DNA from: Chaenocephalus aceratus
Lineage: Eukaryota; Chordata; Actinopteri; Perciformes; Channichthyidae
NCBI GenBank assembly: GCA_023974075.1
Contig: CM043793.1
Span: 7,682,788 to 7,746,787 of the forward strand
Direction of reading: 5' to 3'
DNA: 64,000 nucleotides
Every line of letters begins with the position of its first letter. The first letter of the stretch is position 1. The notes under the pieces were generated by a model. It worked only from the letters and a program-made list of their open reading frames with translations, made no database searches and was not told the origin of the DNA. Made by a program: the position numbers and the translations under genes. This document shows, piece by piece, positions 49,001 to 59,600 of this stretch.

Positions 49001-51433
49001 AGAGCAGCAATAGTAGTCAGTGGTGAATAAAAACAGAAAAATATTCAAACCCTTATAGTGTGATGTCTTATTTTTATAGACCGACCCAGAAGCTACACTA
49101 CATTACATTAAATGTCATTTAACTGACACTTTTATGCAAAGAGTCTTAGAAACACTTCAATACTGTTTTAAAGGTGTCATGTCATGCTTTTCCGGTTATT
49201 GCCCGTCCCCTTGTGTGTTATGAAGGTTTTTATGCATGTAAACGGTCTGCAGAGTCAAAACCCTCAAAGTACACCATGTAGGGAGGGAGTAAAACTCTAA
49301 AACAGAAAATACCTCCCCAAAACGCCCCGTTGGAGATACGTCACTGTCCATTTGATTCCAATCCGTGGAGCCGTTACGTTAAACCCCCGCTGATTGGTCC
49401 AAATTGACCAATCCATGGACTTCCTCACACACTCAGTGCATGCAGCTCTGCTGATCTCTCCTCCCTGGCTGCAGGCTGATAACAGACAGTTGGGACCGCG
49501 GCAAAATTCCCTCTGCAGACCCATTCTCACAGCGTTTATCAACCTTTTTCTTACTCAACATCAAGCCACACTTATTGTTTTTACTTCGGCTGTGACTTTG
49601 TGTGTGCTCAGGGTGAGTTTGGCTGTGTTTCGCTGTGCATCACTAAACAAGGAAATCACACCTCCACGGAGCTCAGCGCGATTCACAACGTCCCGACTGG
49701 TCCTGACCAATCGGAGCACACTGGGCTTACAGGGAGGGGGGGGGGGGGGGGGCAAGAGCTGCAACGAGCCGTTTAGTGGAGAGAGTGAATACACATACTT
49801 TACAGAGATGCTGAATGCGAAACCAATGTGAGTTTGGAAAATTGCACAGTATAAATCTATTCTAGTAGACCTCAACAATGGAATTATGATCAGTGGAAAT
49901 GGCCATGACATGTGACCTTTAATGTAATTTTGGAGAAACCAGTTCAAGTGCGCTAGAATTTGAAAATACACAGGCGGAAGAAATCTGCCACTTCCTCACA
50001 GAGCCCCTCCTCCAACACACACGAACGCGCACATGACCAATGAGGCCACGAGATAAGTTTGTGCACAGATGGAAGGCTGACAGGCAGGTAGGCCAACCAG
50101 TTACTTTAGCCGGGCCGGCTCAGATGATTGGTCGTGCTTTTTACAGTACTACGGCTTCCACAGATGCATTTTTTTATGGCTTTTTTGTCAAAGCACTTAA
50201 GATATGCATTGCTATCGGGATGTTAAGAGCATTCCATGGAATATAACAAAAAGTGTATCTCGAGCCGGTTTCTCAAACTTACCTACCCCACCTTTAAGTG
50301 ACTTGTAGTACTCATACAGTGAATCCTGTTGTTATGTTGTCATCTCTAACAACAACATTTATTTGTATTTTAAAATTGTCCTGTCGTTAGTGCAGATCTA
50401 AAGGGGGAGTATAGCTTGGCTTTTTCGGACCGATGGGTAGTGCTTAAAGCAATCTTAAAAAACCATACCTCCGTCTTGGCTGTTAATATTTTTCACTATA
50501 GAAGCTGTAACTGTGTTTTTCGAATTTGTGGTTACAAGTGTCGTTCAAAGTATAATAATGAGTATCCTAAAAGCACAAGTTTATGGAAAAAAGCAGTGGG
50601 ATTACTGGATTGGATTTCGGTATAATGCAGAATAAAAGCTCTTTGGCAAGCACATGTTTATGATGCCTAAAACGTTTTCTTCAGTGGGATAAACTCTACA
50701 TTTTAATGCCACCATGTAATTTTTAAAGCGTAATTGCAATCGCCAGAAGTAAAAAGATAAAGCTAGGGTATAAACCAACTACATCACGGTCGCATGGCGT
50801 GCATCACCACCGCTAAGCTAAAGGCGATGTTGTGTTGCATGATGACGTTTTGTACTTTAGTCACTTGTTAGCAACCGCCGTTTAAATGACACATAAAAGC
50901 TTTGGATATTCGTGAGAGGCGTAATTAATGAAGTCTATGTCAGAGAACAAAGTTATTTCCGGGTTTTAGGACTCGGCACCACTCTATTAGAATCAACTGG
51001 AAAGCGAATAGTGGTAAGGCTGGTTACCTAGGTGATTGTCCATCTGGCAAAGCATTTTGGGAATATTCTCATTCTTCTCATCCTCCTCTCTAAGGACTGG
51101 CGCCATGTTCCAGATCATCACCTTGCCCGAATCCTCTCCTGAAAACAAATCCAATATGAAAACCCATACATTGTTGACTTTATGTATCTTTGGGTTTCAT
51201 TTTTTTTAATCCTATAGACTGTAGTCTGCAGGCAAACTTTTAGTAGGTAGTCATAGATTCAAAAACACAGTACACTTCCTTCGCCTTAGTGCTACAACAA
51301 GTATTGGACACCATCTAAAGACAAAAATCAACTTCAGCGCCAAAGGATGTGCACAGGTACGGGTCTTACCTTGGCCCCCGGTTGCAAATTTTGTCCCATC
51401 AGGGTGGATGTCAACGGAAAATATGGGCTTGCC
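31080..51433 (-). CDS. hira: HIRA histone chaperone subunit, exons 2-25
   Basis: HIRA is the scaffold of the nuclear HIRA-UBN1-CABIN1 complex that deposits histone H3.3 independently of replication. Exons read from splice sites, in coding order: 51370-51433, 51028-51138, 47507-47597, 46918-47012, 45824-45919, 45519-45679, 44574-44741, 44372-44485, 43264-43334, 42943-43048, 42060-42281, 41459-41544, 40865-41055, 39966-40109, 39654-39870, 39425-39532, 36463-36611, 35539-35700, 35378-35436, 34733-34838, 32470-32592, 32217-32380, 31644-31730, 31080-31196. Phases join except in two exons that carry frame shifts (40865-41055 and 31644-31730). Recognisable segments include GKPIFSVDIHPDGTKFATGG, WSPHDVWLASCSVDNTIVIW and KIEPMKALDSRFTERSK, and a C-terminus ending ELLRNK. 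With the unseen exon 1 this gives 25 exons, as in mammals. Exon ends are inferred from GT-AG and homology remembered from the family, not from an alignment. Confidence 0.96.
31644..31730 (-). other. hira: HIRA penultimate exon with a frame shift
   Basis: The exon starts in frame (GSEFRLRELCN) and then shifts near 31695-31702. After the shift the homologous reading (LGPVHKSAATAWEPTTL) lies in another frame, and that frame joins correctly to the last exon (GLRKRELLREVLP). The net change is +1 or -2 around a GGAGCTCGG string. Read as given, the protein would lose its conserved C-terminus. Confidence 0.72.
33085..33475. repeat. 34-bp minisatellite in a HIRA intron, ~10 copies
   Basis: The unit contains TAGCTAGCTATTTAAAACGT followed by TTATCCATTACT. 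It begins with diverged copies near 32990-33110 and becomes nearly identical from 33130 to 33440. The TTTAAA and GCTAGC cores are palindromic. Confidence 0.92.
33652..34718. mobile_element. hAT (Charlie-like) element with exact 8-bp target duplication in a HIRA intron
   Basis: Termini CAGGGGTGGGGAACC and GGTTCCCCACCCCTG are perfect inverses, followed by GGGCCA/GGGCCG-rich sub-terminal parts. CTTTAGTG flanks both sides (33644-33651 and 34719-34726). There is no transposase, so it is non-autonomous. It lies immediately next to the splice donor of the exon 34733-34838. Confidence 0.93.
36419..36648. repeat. Exon 36463-36611 bracketed by (GT)n and (CA)n
   Basis: (GT)n at 36419-36444 and (CA)n at 36614-36646 flank a HIRA exon. 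In the transcript the UG tract runs up to the 3' splice site and a CA tract follows the 5' splice site. Confidence 0.95.
36925..39250 (+). mobile_element. L2-like LINE ORF2 3' end and tail, split by a minisatellite
   Basis: Before the array the plus strand reads reverse-transcriptase C-terminal sequence (SFRFLAVHIAEDLTWTLHTT, then RRFNMDSRILCNFYR). After it comes TLQRVVKAAQNISRTELPSM, EDLYSQRLRKKALRIIKG and, with shifts, the usual CHKLFCLLPSGRRYLSIRT-type end. The 3' tail has GGAGGAGCCTGTGACACAAG near 39210. It is antisense to HIRA, inside an intron, and not functional. Confidence 0.8.
37112..38765 (+). repeat. ~50-copy 33-bp minisatellite made of LINE coding sequence
   Basis: Each unit reads TTCTACAGGTGCTCCATAGA and GAGGATCCTGACC, 11 codons encoding FYRCSIERILT. 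Variants include S/T, I/L and R/S exchanges and 30-bp units lacking TTC. The frame stays open from 37118 to 37630 and then drifts. Indel noise increases from about 37880 on. It lies exactly where intact LINEs have a single FYR-x-(T/S)IESILT segment. Confidence 0.93.
39389..39424. repeat. (CA)n starting at a HIRA splice donor
   Basis: On the minus strand the donor of exon 39425-39532 reads CAG|GTAGTGTGTGTG and runs on as UG repeats. Confidence 0.93.
39654..39870 (-). other. hira: HIRA acidic/basic linker exon with AT-hook-like motif
   Basis: This 217-nt exon encodes an acidic serine stretch (DDTSSDSEDK) followed by KRKPELLIDAGEVVEKRKKG and then RPRKDK. The KKGRPRK core resembles an AT-hook and is also a plausible nuclear localisation signal. 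The human protein has the corresponding KKKKGRPRKD. Phase fits both neighbours. Confidence 0.85.
39966..40109 (-). other. hira: HIRA exon with ASF1-binding B domain
   Basis: This 144-nt exon encodes SASKIEPMKALDSRFTERSK, the conserved B domain. In HIRA this short beta-hairpin docks on ASF1, which hands over H3.3-H4. The arginine-rich FTERSK end is intact. The exon is open and in phase with both neighbours (it completes a GGT codon from the exon above and leaves AG for the exon below). Confidence 0.9.
40865..41055 (-). other. hira: HIRA exon with a frame shift
   Basis: The exon is 191 nt, but the neighbouring phases need a multiple of three. The first half reads DFSPALFNSAPILPSGSSMS and on to SSPGQ. 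The second half makes sense only one frame over (LGLRPIHDPMLTSPPP and on to KGLEDG), which joins properly to the next exon. One base therefore appears to be missing near 40950-40965. A consensus error is more likely than loss of an essential gene, but only reads or RNA can decide. Confidence 0.75.
41367..41431. repeat. AT/GT palindromic microsatellite in a HIRA intron
   Basis: GTGTGTATATATATATATAT then GTATGTGTGTGTATA is followed by its inverse (TATACACACACACATACATA, then TATATATATAT), so the whole 65-bp tract can form a cruciform. Confidence 0.85.
43577..43967. repeat. MITE-like repeat, family A (HIRA intron, right copy)
   Basis: This is the duplicate of 1540-1930, with single-base indel differences only. 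Confidence 0.6.
47626..48852. mobile_element. MITE family D with nested element (right copy)
   Basis: Duplicate of 5590-6816; the nested element lies at 48188-48767. Confidence 0.65.
49168..49922. mobile_element. TTAA-flanked MITE, family C (right copy)
   Basis: Duplicate of 7132-7887, with a poly-G tract one base shorter. Confidence 0.7.
49919..50297. mobile_element. MITE family B, duplicate in right copy
   Basis: Counterpart of 7884-8262. Confidence 0.75.
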
Positions 51434-51561
51434 TGTAAAACACAACGAATGTCTACATTTAATGATATTTATCACATTTTGTATAGATTCATAGACACAG
51501 TTTAACAGATACTTTAGACTGAAACTGTAGATAGATAAGCAATTAAATTGTGATGTGGAAC

Positions 51562-52081
51562 CAGTGGTGGATGAAATACTCACATCTAGCACTTAAGTAT
51601 AATCATAAATACCAAAGTGTAGGAATACTTCTTAAGTAAAAGTCCTGTATTCAAAATATTTCTCAAGTAAAAGTACAAAAGTATTGGCATCAAAATATAC
51701 TTATAGTACATCAAGTAAACTCGTTATGCACATTTGCCAATTTCACAATCATTTATATTATGTGTTTTGATGATAATTATTGATGTTTGGATGTGTTTAT
51801 CGAAGCTGTTAATGTTGGAACTTTGAATTGCTTCATTTACTGCTGGGTAACATGTGAATTGAATCCCTGTGTAAGTAAAGTCTGATTTAAGTGTTGATTA
51901 TATTTCCCATCATTAATCCAAATCTGCAAAGTAACTAAAGGTATTACATAAATATACAGTATTTACCTCTTAAATAGAAGTACAAAGTAGCATAAAATGG
52001 TAAACCTAAGTAAAGTACAAGTCCCTCAAAATTGTACTTAAGTACAGTACCTGAGTAAATGTTCTTAGTTACTTTTGTGTC
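51562..52081. mobile_element. hAT-like non-autonomous repeat (right copy)
   Basis: Duplicate of 9527-10046. Confidence 0.55.
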
Positions 52082-52528
52082 AAATGGCTATGCATCAAGT
52101 TGTGGAAATTGCATGAAGAATGAGGCAAAACTATTTCTCACGTTGACCACACAAGTGCGTGAGTCGTTTATTTCTGTGAATGACATGAAAGACATACCGC
52201 TCGTCTTAAAGGGGCCGTGGTCACTTAACAGCTAAACGTACAACATCACGACTGTGCATGTAAAACATGAAACACAACACACTGAAAGATGATGGTGAAT
52301 TATGAATCTCACATTCACTACAAAGTGACATTTTTCCCATTCGCAAGACAGTCTAATTAATGCATCATGTAATTAATGCATTATATCAAGCCAATATTTT
52401 GACAAAATGTGTATGAATAAATAAATAAATATCTAATCATAATGGTATACATGCCGTGTGTGTGTGTGTGTGTGTGTGTCCTTTGTAGATTAATATTTTG
52501 CAGAAATTGAAGCAAGACAAGTTTGTGA

Positions 52529-53627
52529 ATGTTGTGGTATGTTCCACTAAAATGTGTTTTGATTATGTATTCTTCATTTACTAAAGAGAATGGTGTGAAG
52601 GACCCACGGATCGATCGTGCTATTGGGGTATGTAAAAAGGCTGCGTCTGCCTTTTCTTACAGCTGGAAAAAAATGAGTGAAGTACAGGCAGAGCTTGGTC
52701 TACCCACTCATCAGCTGATAACAGAGTCCCCGACCAGATGGGGTTCACGCCAAAGAATGATTGAGAGATTTCTCGAACAGGAGAAGGCTCTAGTCCGTGT
52801 CCTGGGTTCGGACAAGAAAAGTCGCCATCTTGTGCCCACTTGGCAAGATCTGGATGTGTTGGAGTCGATAAATAAAGCTGTAAAACCACTCCAAGAATTC
52901 ACTGATGCACTCTCCGGGGAGTCTCATGTTAGTGTTTCATACATCCAACCAGTTGTATTTTTGACTCTGGCTGTAGGAGACTGGTTTTTAACAGATGGAG
53001 CATCTGTTAAAAACCAGTCTCCTACAGCCAGAGGAGGAAGACGCAGAGCTCACGAAAACAAAAAAAGGAAAAAGAATGCGGTACCTTGACGACAAATACA
53101 GCGACCCTGTAAAAGATTAACTCTTGGACATGTCCTCACTGGTTGACCCAAGGTTACGCACAACCTACATTGACCCAGACAAGGTGGAACCAGTCAAAAA
53201 AAGAGCTGTGCTGAGATGTCTCTACCTGCTCCTGCCAACAACAGTACATCACAGCAGCCTGGCACGGCTGTGCGCCAAGAAGATGCACAGCCTCCATCCA
53301 AGAAAAAGATGACTTTAGCGGCCTTCTTCAAAAATAATCCAGTGTCATCTCCCAACCAGTCAGAGGCAGAAAAGATAGACTGAGCTGAAATCTTTCTTAT
53401 TGACCCCTGAGGTAGACCCAGACACCAATCCTCTTGAGTGGTGGAAGCGCCACCAACCGAATTTTCCTAGGCTAAGTGTCCTGGCAAAAAAATACCTCTC
53501 AATCCCAGCAACAAGTGCACCCTCAGAGGGTTTTCAGTGTGGGGGGGGGGGGCATTGTTACATGCCACCGGGCATGTCTAAAGCCAGAGGTGGTAGACAG
53601 GCTTGTCTTCCTGGCTAAGAATGTTTA
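52529..53627 (+). pseudogene. hAT transposase relic (ZBED-like), right copy
   Basis: Same relic as at 10493-11590. Here the dimerisation segment is open from 53400 (WWKRHQPNFPRLSVLAKKYL and then SIPATSAPSE). After that the expected RVFSVGG motif is replaced by a G-run frame shift. The in-frame stop before LLDMSSLVDPR is shared by both copies, so the element was dead before the duplication. Confidence 0.8.
52965..53033. repeat. Perfect 33-bp hairpin inside transposase relic (right copy)
   Basis: Identical to 10929-10997. Confidence 0.95.
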
Positions 53628-54606
53628 GGAAAGAGGATATTCAAACTAAAACAGCACAACAAAAAAACGCCTTATGCTCTCATGCACTGATAATTAATGC
53701 TTTTGAATGTTTTGTTGGCACTTTATCAGAACTACCTCCAATCTACTAATAGCAAGATGTTCAACTTGTGTTTAAAGAAATATTGTGTTACATTTTCACT
53801 GTTTACAATGGCGGGGCCTGCCATATTGTCTTTTTGGCTAGTTGTCGGATTTTTTGTGAACAAATCGGGGATTTCTATTTTGGCCATATTGCCCAGCCCT
53901 ACCATATCCCAGGATGCACAGCGCGAGTGACAAGTGAGTATTTTTTCGAAATAAATGGCGGTCTGGTCTCAGCAGCAGAGAACTCTAGAGCTCATCACTT
54001 CTGTCACTTTAGCCTTAAAAAAAATTTTTTATCTTCAATTTTTTTTTTTTTAAACGATCACAACTGTGTGCAATACAGTACTTCTCATTATGCATATACT
54101 TATTATATTGCTGTAAACAGTTTATGTATTTGCAATACAGTGTTGACACATTTATATTATTTTATTTAAATTGTGGTAGTATATATTTTACCCCTTTATC
54201 TTGCACTATTTTGCATCTTAGTTTCAGAATTTAATTTAATTTGTGTCCTTTATTTTCATATATATTTAATAAGCATTGCTCGAGTCTGTCTGAATTCCAC
54301 ATATTTATTAACTAACAGCAGCTTCTCTTTACTTGTTGCACACATAAACACACTATTTGTTTTACTGCTGTTGATGTTAAATGACATGACTGATTTCCTA
54401 TTTCTTAGAAATGAAAGTATTCCATGTGGCTCATAATAGAAGACATGAAGCTGCAGAGAAGTGATGGATATATTCTTACCTCTGCTTTGTGATTAGATGA
54501 AAATAAAAAAATTGAAGCAAAATATTATTAAATACATTGTTTATTTCATTTACTCAAACCATTATTTACAACATGAAGTACATAAGCATTGGAATAATAT
54601 GATATA

Positions 54607-56151
54607 CAGTGGGGCAAAAAAGTATTTAGTCAGCCACTAATTTTGCAAGTTCTCCCTCTTAAAAAGATGAGAGAGGCCTGTAATTTTCATCCTAGGTACA
54701 CTTCAACTAGTGAGAGACAGAATGGGGGGAAAGAATCCAGGAAATCACATTGTAGGATTTTTAATGAATTAATTGGTAAATTCCTCGGTAAAATAAGTAT
54801 TTGGTCACCTACAAACAAACAAGATTTCTGGCTCTCACAGACCTGTAACTTGTTCTTTAAGAGCCTCCTCTGTCCTCCACTCGTTAACTGTATTAATGGC
54901 ACCTGTTTGAACTCGTTATCAGTATAAAAGACACCTGTCCACAACCTCAAACAGTCACACTCCAAACTCCACGATGGCCAAGACCAAAGAGCTGTCAAAG
55001 GACACCAGAAACAAAAGTGTAGACCTGCACCAGGCTGGGAAGACTGAATCTGCAATAGGTAAGCAGCTTGGTGTGAAGAGATCAACTGTGGGAGCAATTA
55101 TTAGAAAATGGAAGACATACAAGACCACTGATAATCTCCCTCGATCTGGGGCTCCATGCAAGATCTCACCCCGTGGGGTCAAAATGATCACAAGAACGGC
55201 GAGCAAAAATCCCAGAACCACACGGGGGGACCTAGTCAATGACCTGCAGAGAGCTGGGACCAAAGTAACAAAGGCTACCATCAGTAACACACTACGCCGC
55301 CAGGGACTCAAATCCTGCAGTGCCAGACGTGTCCCCCTGCTTAAGCCAGTACATGTCCAGGCCCGTCTGAAGTTTGCTAGAGAGCATTTAGATGATCCAG
55401 AAGAGGATTGGGAGAATGTCATATGGTCAGATGAAACCAAAATAGAATTTTTTGGTAAAAACTCAACTAGATGTGTTTGAAGGAGAAAGAATACTGAGTT
55501 GCATCCAAAGAACACCATATCTACTGTGAAACATGGGGGTGGAACATCATGCTTTGGGGCTGTTTTTCTGCAAAGGGACCAGGACGACTGATCCGTGTAA
55601 AGGAAAGAATGAATGGGGCCATGTATCGTGAGATTTTGAGTGACAACCTCCTTCCATCAGCAAGGGCATTGAAGATGAAACGTGGCTGGGTCTTTCAGCA
55701 TGACAATGATCCCAAACACACCGCCCGGGCAACGAAGGAGTGGCTTCGTAAGAAGCATTTCAAGGTCCTGGAGTGGCCTAGCCAGTATCCAGATCTCAAC
55801 CCCATAGAAAATCTTTGGAGGGAGTTGAAAGTCCGTATTGCCCAGCGACAGCCCCAAAACATCACTGCTCTAGAGGAGATCTGCATGGAGGAATGGGCCA
55901 AAATACCAGCAACAGTGTGTGAAAACCTTGTGAAGACTTACAGAAAGCGTTTGACCTCTGTCATTGCCAACAAAGGGTATATAACAAAGTATTGAGATGA
56001 ACTTTTGTTATTGACCAAATACTTATTTTCTACCATAATTTGCAAATAAATTCTTTAAAAATCAGACAATGTGATTTTCTCATTTTGTCTCTCATAGTTA
56101 AGGTATACCTAGGATGAATTACAGGCCTCTCATCTTTTTAAGTGGGAGAAC
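54607..56151 (+). mobile_element. Tc1/mariner element, right end truncated (right copy)
   Basis: Duplicate of 12571-14120. Confidence 0.88.
54974..55995 (+). pseudogene. Tc1 transposase, broken (right copy)
   Basis: Open from 54974 to a TGA at 55478 that replaces a Trp codon. It resumes from 55549 after a one-base loss in the GGTGG stretch and ends correctly ([13 protein letters not shown]). The DDE residues are present as in the left copy. Not functional as given. Confidence 0.9.
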
Positions 56152-56315
56152 TGTGTATCTTTTTTGCAGTTTTGCAGTGTGGGCAGGTGCCAAGTCTTGC
56201 TGGAAAATGAAATCAGCATCTCCATGAAGCTCGTCAGAAGAAGGAAGCATGAAGTGCTCTAAAATGTCCTGGTAGACGTCTGCGTTGACTTTGGACTTGA
56301 GAAAACACAGAGGAC
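56152..56315 (-). pseudogene. Second Tc1-like transposase fragment (right copy)
   Basis: Counterpart of 14121-14285 with an unbroken frame (VNADVYQDILEHFMLPSSDE, then DADFIFQQDLAPAHTAK). Truncated on both sides by other elements. Confidence 0.75.
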
Positions 56316-56598
56316 TAGGGATGGGTATCGAGAACCGGTACTAAGTCAATACCGGTACCTGATTGGACGGTATCGGTATACCGTTAAGCCGCTGGACAAA
56401 CGGTGCTGTTATCGGTGCTGTTATCGGTATATATGTTACGTCTGCTTCCTTAGTTTAACTTTAAACCATTCTGGTTGGTTGGGAACCCTCATCCTGTGTG
56501 ATGTATCCGGTGTGAGACCCCTCTGATTGGCCACTGTAAATGTCACTCGTCATCTCTCTCAACAGCGCTCTTATTATTGTTGTGAGACTCCCGCAGGC

Positions 56599-56844
56599 AT
56601 GGCCGACAGAGTACAGCGATCGAAGGTCTGGGCGCACTTTAAAAAATGTAGTGGCGATAGTGCAAGGTGCAATTTATGTACTCAATTAGTTGCTTGTAAA
56701 GGGGGTATCACAAGCAACTTAATGAAGCATTTGCAAACGAGACACTCATTGAATCTAAAACGGTGCAGCGTATTTGACAGCCTAAACAATGTGGCTGCTA
56801 GCAATACTGCTAGTGCTAATAGTGACAAATGTAACGGTATTTAA
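56599..56844 (+). CDS. BED zinc finger N-terminus of a hAT transposase (no catalytic part)
   Basis: From ATG 56599 it reads MADRVQRSKVWAHFKKCSGD, then the finger with CNLC and HLQTRH metal ligands, and stops at 56842-56844 after 81 codons. This is the DNA-binding exon of a ZBED-type transposase. The RNase H domain is absent from the element. The upstream frame is open to 56527, but ATG 56599 gives the canonical start. Confidence 0.75.
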   Translation: MADRVQRSKVWAHFKKCSGDSARCNLCTQLVACKGGITSNLMKHLQTRHSLNLKRCSVFDSLNNVAASNTASANSDKCNGI

Positions 56845-57119
56845 AAAATACTAAACTGTTGGCAACTATAGATGCCGTTTCCGTGGGCTTCAGCCGTGCC
56901 GTGTGTAAATGTGACCCGAGCGAAGGCTGCGCACGGGTAATATGTTTTATTTACCCGAGTACAGTCTTGCAGGCACATCGCCTTGTCTTTTTTTAGTTTA
57001 TTAACACTGACCGTGTATTAATGTGAGCTCCTACACCTATAATAATTTGGCCTTTCGTTGAATGCTTTATAAACCAGTTAAACTTACAGATGTCATTGTG
57101 AATTGGAAAACTGCATGTC

Positions 57120-57932
57120 GGATGTCCCGATCACCTTTTTTGCACCTGATCCGATTCCGATCATTTGATTTTGACAATCTGCCGATACCGATTTTTCCCG
57201 ATCCGATCTTTATGCAATGCATTAAGAGAAAAAAAAGGTAACAGATAACGGCTGGTCATCCAACGCGATGAATTCAGCTATCTTGGCTGTTATTTTTTTG
57301 GCCTTTTCACTGTTCTGGGGCAGTTTCTCTTTCCTTTTAAAAGTCTCTGAAAGTGTCGGTTGTTTCAGTGCCGTTACCTGAGTGGCCACTGTGTACTCGC
57401 CGTGTTGTTGTTGGTGTTTGTTTCTCAGGTAGCGTATTAGATTGGTCGTGTTGAACGTAGCTCTGTTCTTTCCACCACGCGGAACCTCTGCCTTGCAAAC
57501 ATTGCATCTGGCTGTTACACTGCCTTCGCTTTCAATTTTATAATACTTCCAAACTCCTGACATTTTCTCTGTCCCAACTCCCGAGTCACCAGCTGAATGT
57601 AGCCTCTCGTTAGCTTACTGCTACTATTAGACACTGCACCCACTCTGTTGCCAGATTTGAGAGAAATAAGCAACCAGGTCTATCAAAACAAGCCCAAAGA
57701 AAGCAACATATACATGATGTTGTGTAATTTTAAACCAAAACTAAGTCCTCAGGATGACTTTAAGACGTGAACATGGTCATTTTTGTTTTGTAACATTAAA
57801 TAAAATAAAAATATTTTATAAAAAAAAAAAAAAAAGTTTTCCCGATCCCCGATTGTTTTCTCCCAATTCCGATCTTTTGAAAATCACGTGATCGGCTCCG
57901 ATCCCCGATCACGTGATCGGATCGGGACATCT
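57120..57932 (-). mobile_element. Nested hAT-like element with GATGTCCCGATC ends
   Basis: The left end GATGTCCCGATC and right end GATCGGGACATC are inverse, with many CGATCC/CCGATC sub-terminal repeats. It carries a minus-strand BED-finger ORF and a 15-base A run near 57820. Confidence 0.7.
57222..57563 (-). CDS. BED zinc finger protein fragment from a hAT element
   Basis: MSGVWKYYKIESEGSVTARC is followed by NVCKAEVPRGGKN and an H-rich end (RNKHQQQH), giving the C-x2-C...H ligands of a BED finger. The ORF then continues for ~50 residues of the hAT linker (ALKQPTLSETFKRKEKLPQN) before ending in repeat DNA. It is the first exon of a transposase left inside a non-autonomous element. Confidence 0.75.
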   Translation of the reverse strand: MSGVWKYYKIESEGSVTARCNVCKAEVPRGGKNRATFNTTNLIRYLRNKHQQQHGEYTVATQVTALKQPTLSETFKRKEKLPQNSEKAKKITAKIAEFIALDDQPLSVTFFFS

Positions 57933-58240
57933 CTAGTTAAAGGTAAACGTTTCAATGTATGGTTCAGCAATTGTTGGTCATTTACTAGGAATTGACATAT
58001 TTAAGCTCAAATACTTTGTTCTATGTTTAAACCTTCAGACACAGTTTGACGTGTTTCAGTTCAGCACATCATTTATTTTGTGATGATTTAAAAGTACAAT
58101 ACAGAATAATATACGTAGGCCTACTCGCCTTTATCTTTTTGCCATCTTAGCCTTTTTACCAATTTCTTCATATCACAGTTTTTGCATGATGTCCCTGTAG
58201 GACAATGTTTTAAGGATCTCTTGTCGAGCTAGGTTGTCAG

Positions 58241-59017
58241 CTGAGTTGGGTGTAACGCGTTACTGTAATAATATTACTTTGTCGGTAACGGAGAAGTGTA
58301 ACGTGTTACTTTTATAATTCAGTAATCACACTACAGTTACTAACATTGCCCCGACACGCGCTACTTCGTTACTTTCTAAAATCAGTCATAATCAAACCTC
58401 AACAAACACCTGCAAAGAACACATGCTAAGGTGGAGCTAACGCACATAGCTGTTGTTTATTTATATCACACACGTAGTCTGTTCTTCTTCTCTGTTTTCC
58501 GGTTGTTGCCTGTCTTGAATGACGAATACACACTACCGCCGGCTGCTGGTAAGGAGAGTTATTGCCACTCACGCATGCGCAGTTCCTACGTGCTCGGCTG
58601 AAGTCTTTGCGGTGTGCTCCAGTCTGGCTCCAGTGCAACACATGGCCAACACGCAGGAGAACACGCTGACGCAACAGCGTGAGCAGAGATAGACTGCGCA
58701 AAATATACAGATAGCAGGAGACAGAGGACAGCCACGGTCAGATAGGAAAACATTCAGGAGCTATCTGGATCAGTCTTATGCGATGCAATGGAAACTGAAC
58801 TAAAGAGAACATTTGAAACTTTAGCAGTCTGCGTGATCTGCCTGCAGGGAGGGGCGGGCCGGCCCTGCGAGTGAAGTAACGAGTAAAGTAACGAGTAAAG
58901 TAACGAGTAAAGTAACTAATTACTTTATGTAGAGAGTAACGAAGTAGTGTAATATATTACTTTTTTTTTTTTTTTAAAGTAATATATTACTTTTTTTTAG
59001 TAACTACCCCATCTCTG
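58241..59017. mobile_element. 777-bp hAT MITE with 8-bp target duplication
   Basis: The ends are CTGAGTTGGGTGTAACGCGT and AGTAACTACCCCATCTCTG. GTTGTCAG occurs on both sides (58233-58240 and 59018-59025), the 8-bp duplication expected for hAT. Internal GTAACGAGTAAA repeats lie near 58875-58910. No supported gene. Confidence 0.82.
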
Positions 59018-59369
59018 GTTGTCAGTTTGAAATGTCTGGATGAAGATGTAACTGATTTACAAATGTTAAAAATGCCTCTTTTCATCCTCTGAGGGAAACT
59101 CCCAAAAAGCATGATCGGGCGAGCCAGGCAACTTTAAGTTATTTTATTTATTTTTGTCTACTTCTGAGAAGCTAATGTATAAGTTATACAGTTATTTCTG
59201 CAAGAAAATTACAATAAAATGACTGTTTAATCTTCACATCTTGTATTCATGTCTATAATTTTGAGCAAATTATTGAAAAGTATCGATAAGAGTATCGAAA
59301 AATACCGATAAGCAGTACCGGTATCGATCAAATCCTAACGATACCCATCCCTAGTCACTACTTTCTTTT

Positions 59370-59600
59370 AGTTACTGCTCATCATTTTTGTCCATGAGTG
59401 TGTACTTATTTATCTTTATTTTCTTCTCTATATTTAATAAGTTAGTTTATTCCTTATTATTGCAAGCATTTTTTACCTGCTATGCCACTTTTGCCGCTTT
59501 GGGACAAATAAAGGATTTCTGATTCTGAAAACCACCAGGCTGAGGGAAAGTTTTTATCCCACAGGCCACAAGACTGAACTCTGTGAAGTGCTTTTATGAC
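59370..59600 (+). mobile_element. Two LINE 3'-end fragments
   Basis: CTTTGGGACAAATAAAGGAT followed by TTCTGATTCTGA is the 3' end with short tandem tail seen in L2/Rex-type fish LINEs. The following CCCACAGGCCACAAGACTGA resembles the end of a LINE ORF2, like 38995-39020. Confidence 0.5.

Larger units (their letters stand above)
42943..51433 (-). other. hira: HIRA WD40 propeller-coding exons 2-11
   Basis: Ten exons encode the N-terminal seven-bladed beta-propeller that in HIRA binds the ubinuclein subunit. Several blades end in the usual W-D/N type dipeptide (VIWN, MVWK, RVWR, SVW). The exon at 44372-44485 carries a lysine-rich start (KFNPKIFKKKQKNG) and a CPYCCCAVGSKDRSLSVW segment. The exon at 42943-43048 closes the propeller (LVCSMDGTVAYLDFSLDELG). 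All junctions are GT-AG and all ten exons are open. Confidence 0.92.
42043..56824. repeat. Right copy of the ~14.8-kb duplicated segment
   Basis: This is the counterpart of 1-14808. Here the segment is continuous with the rest of HIRA on the left and with intact flanking transposons on the right, so it looks like the true locus. Confidence 0.95.
56316..59353 (+). mobile_element. hAT element with TAGGGATGGGTATCG ends, carrying nested insertions
   Basis: Termini TAGGGATGGGTATCG and CGATACCCATCCCTA are perfect inverses. Sub-terminal GGTATCGGTA-type repeats occur at both ends. Flanking 8-mers (CAGAGGAC, GTCACTAC) do not match, so no target duplication is claimed. It holds one BED-finger ORF, and two other elements are nested at about 57120 and 58241. 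Confidence 0.75.

Noticed and set aside
58426..58701. 91-codon minus-strand ORF as a gene
   Set aside because: It lies wholly inside a target-duplicated hAT MITE and has no recognisable domain.
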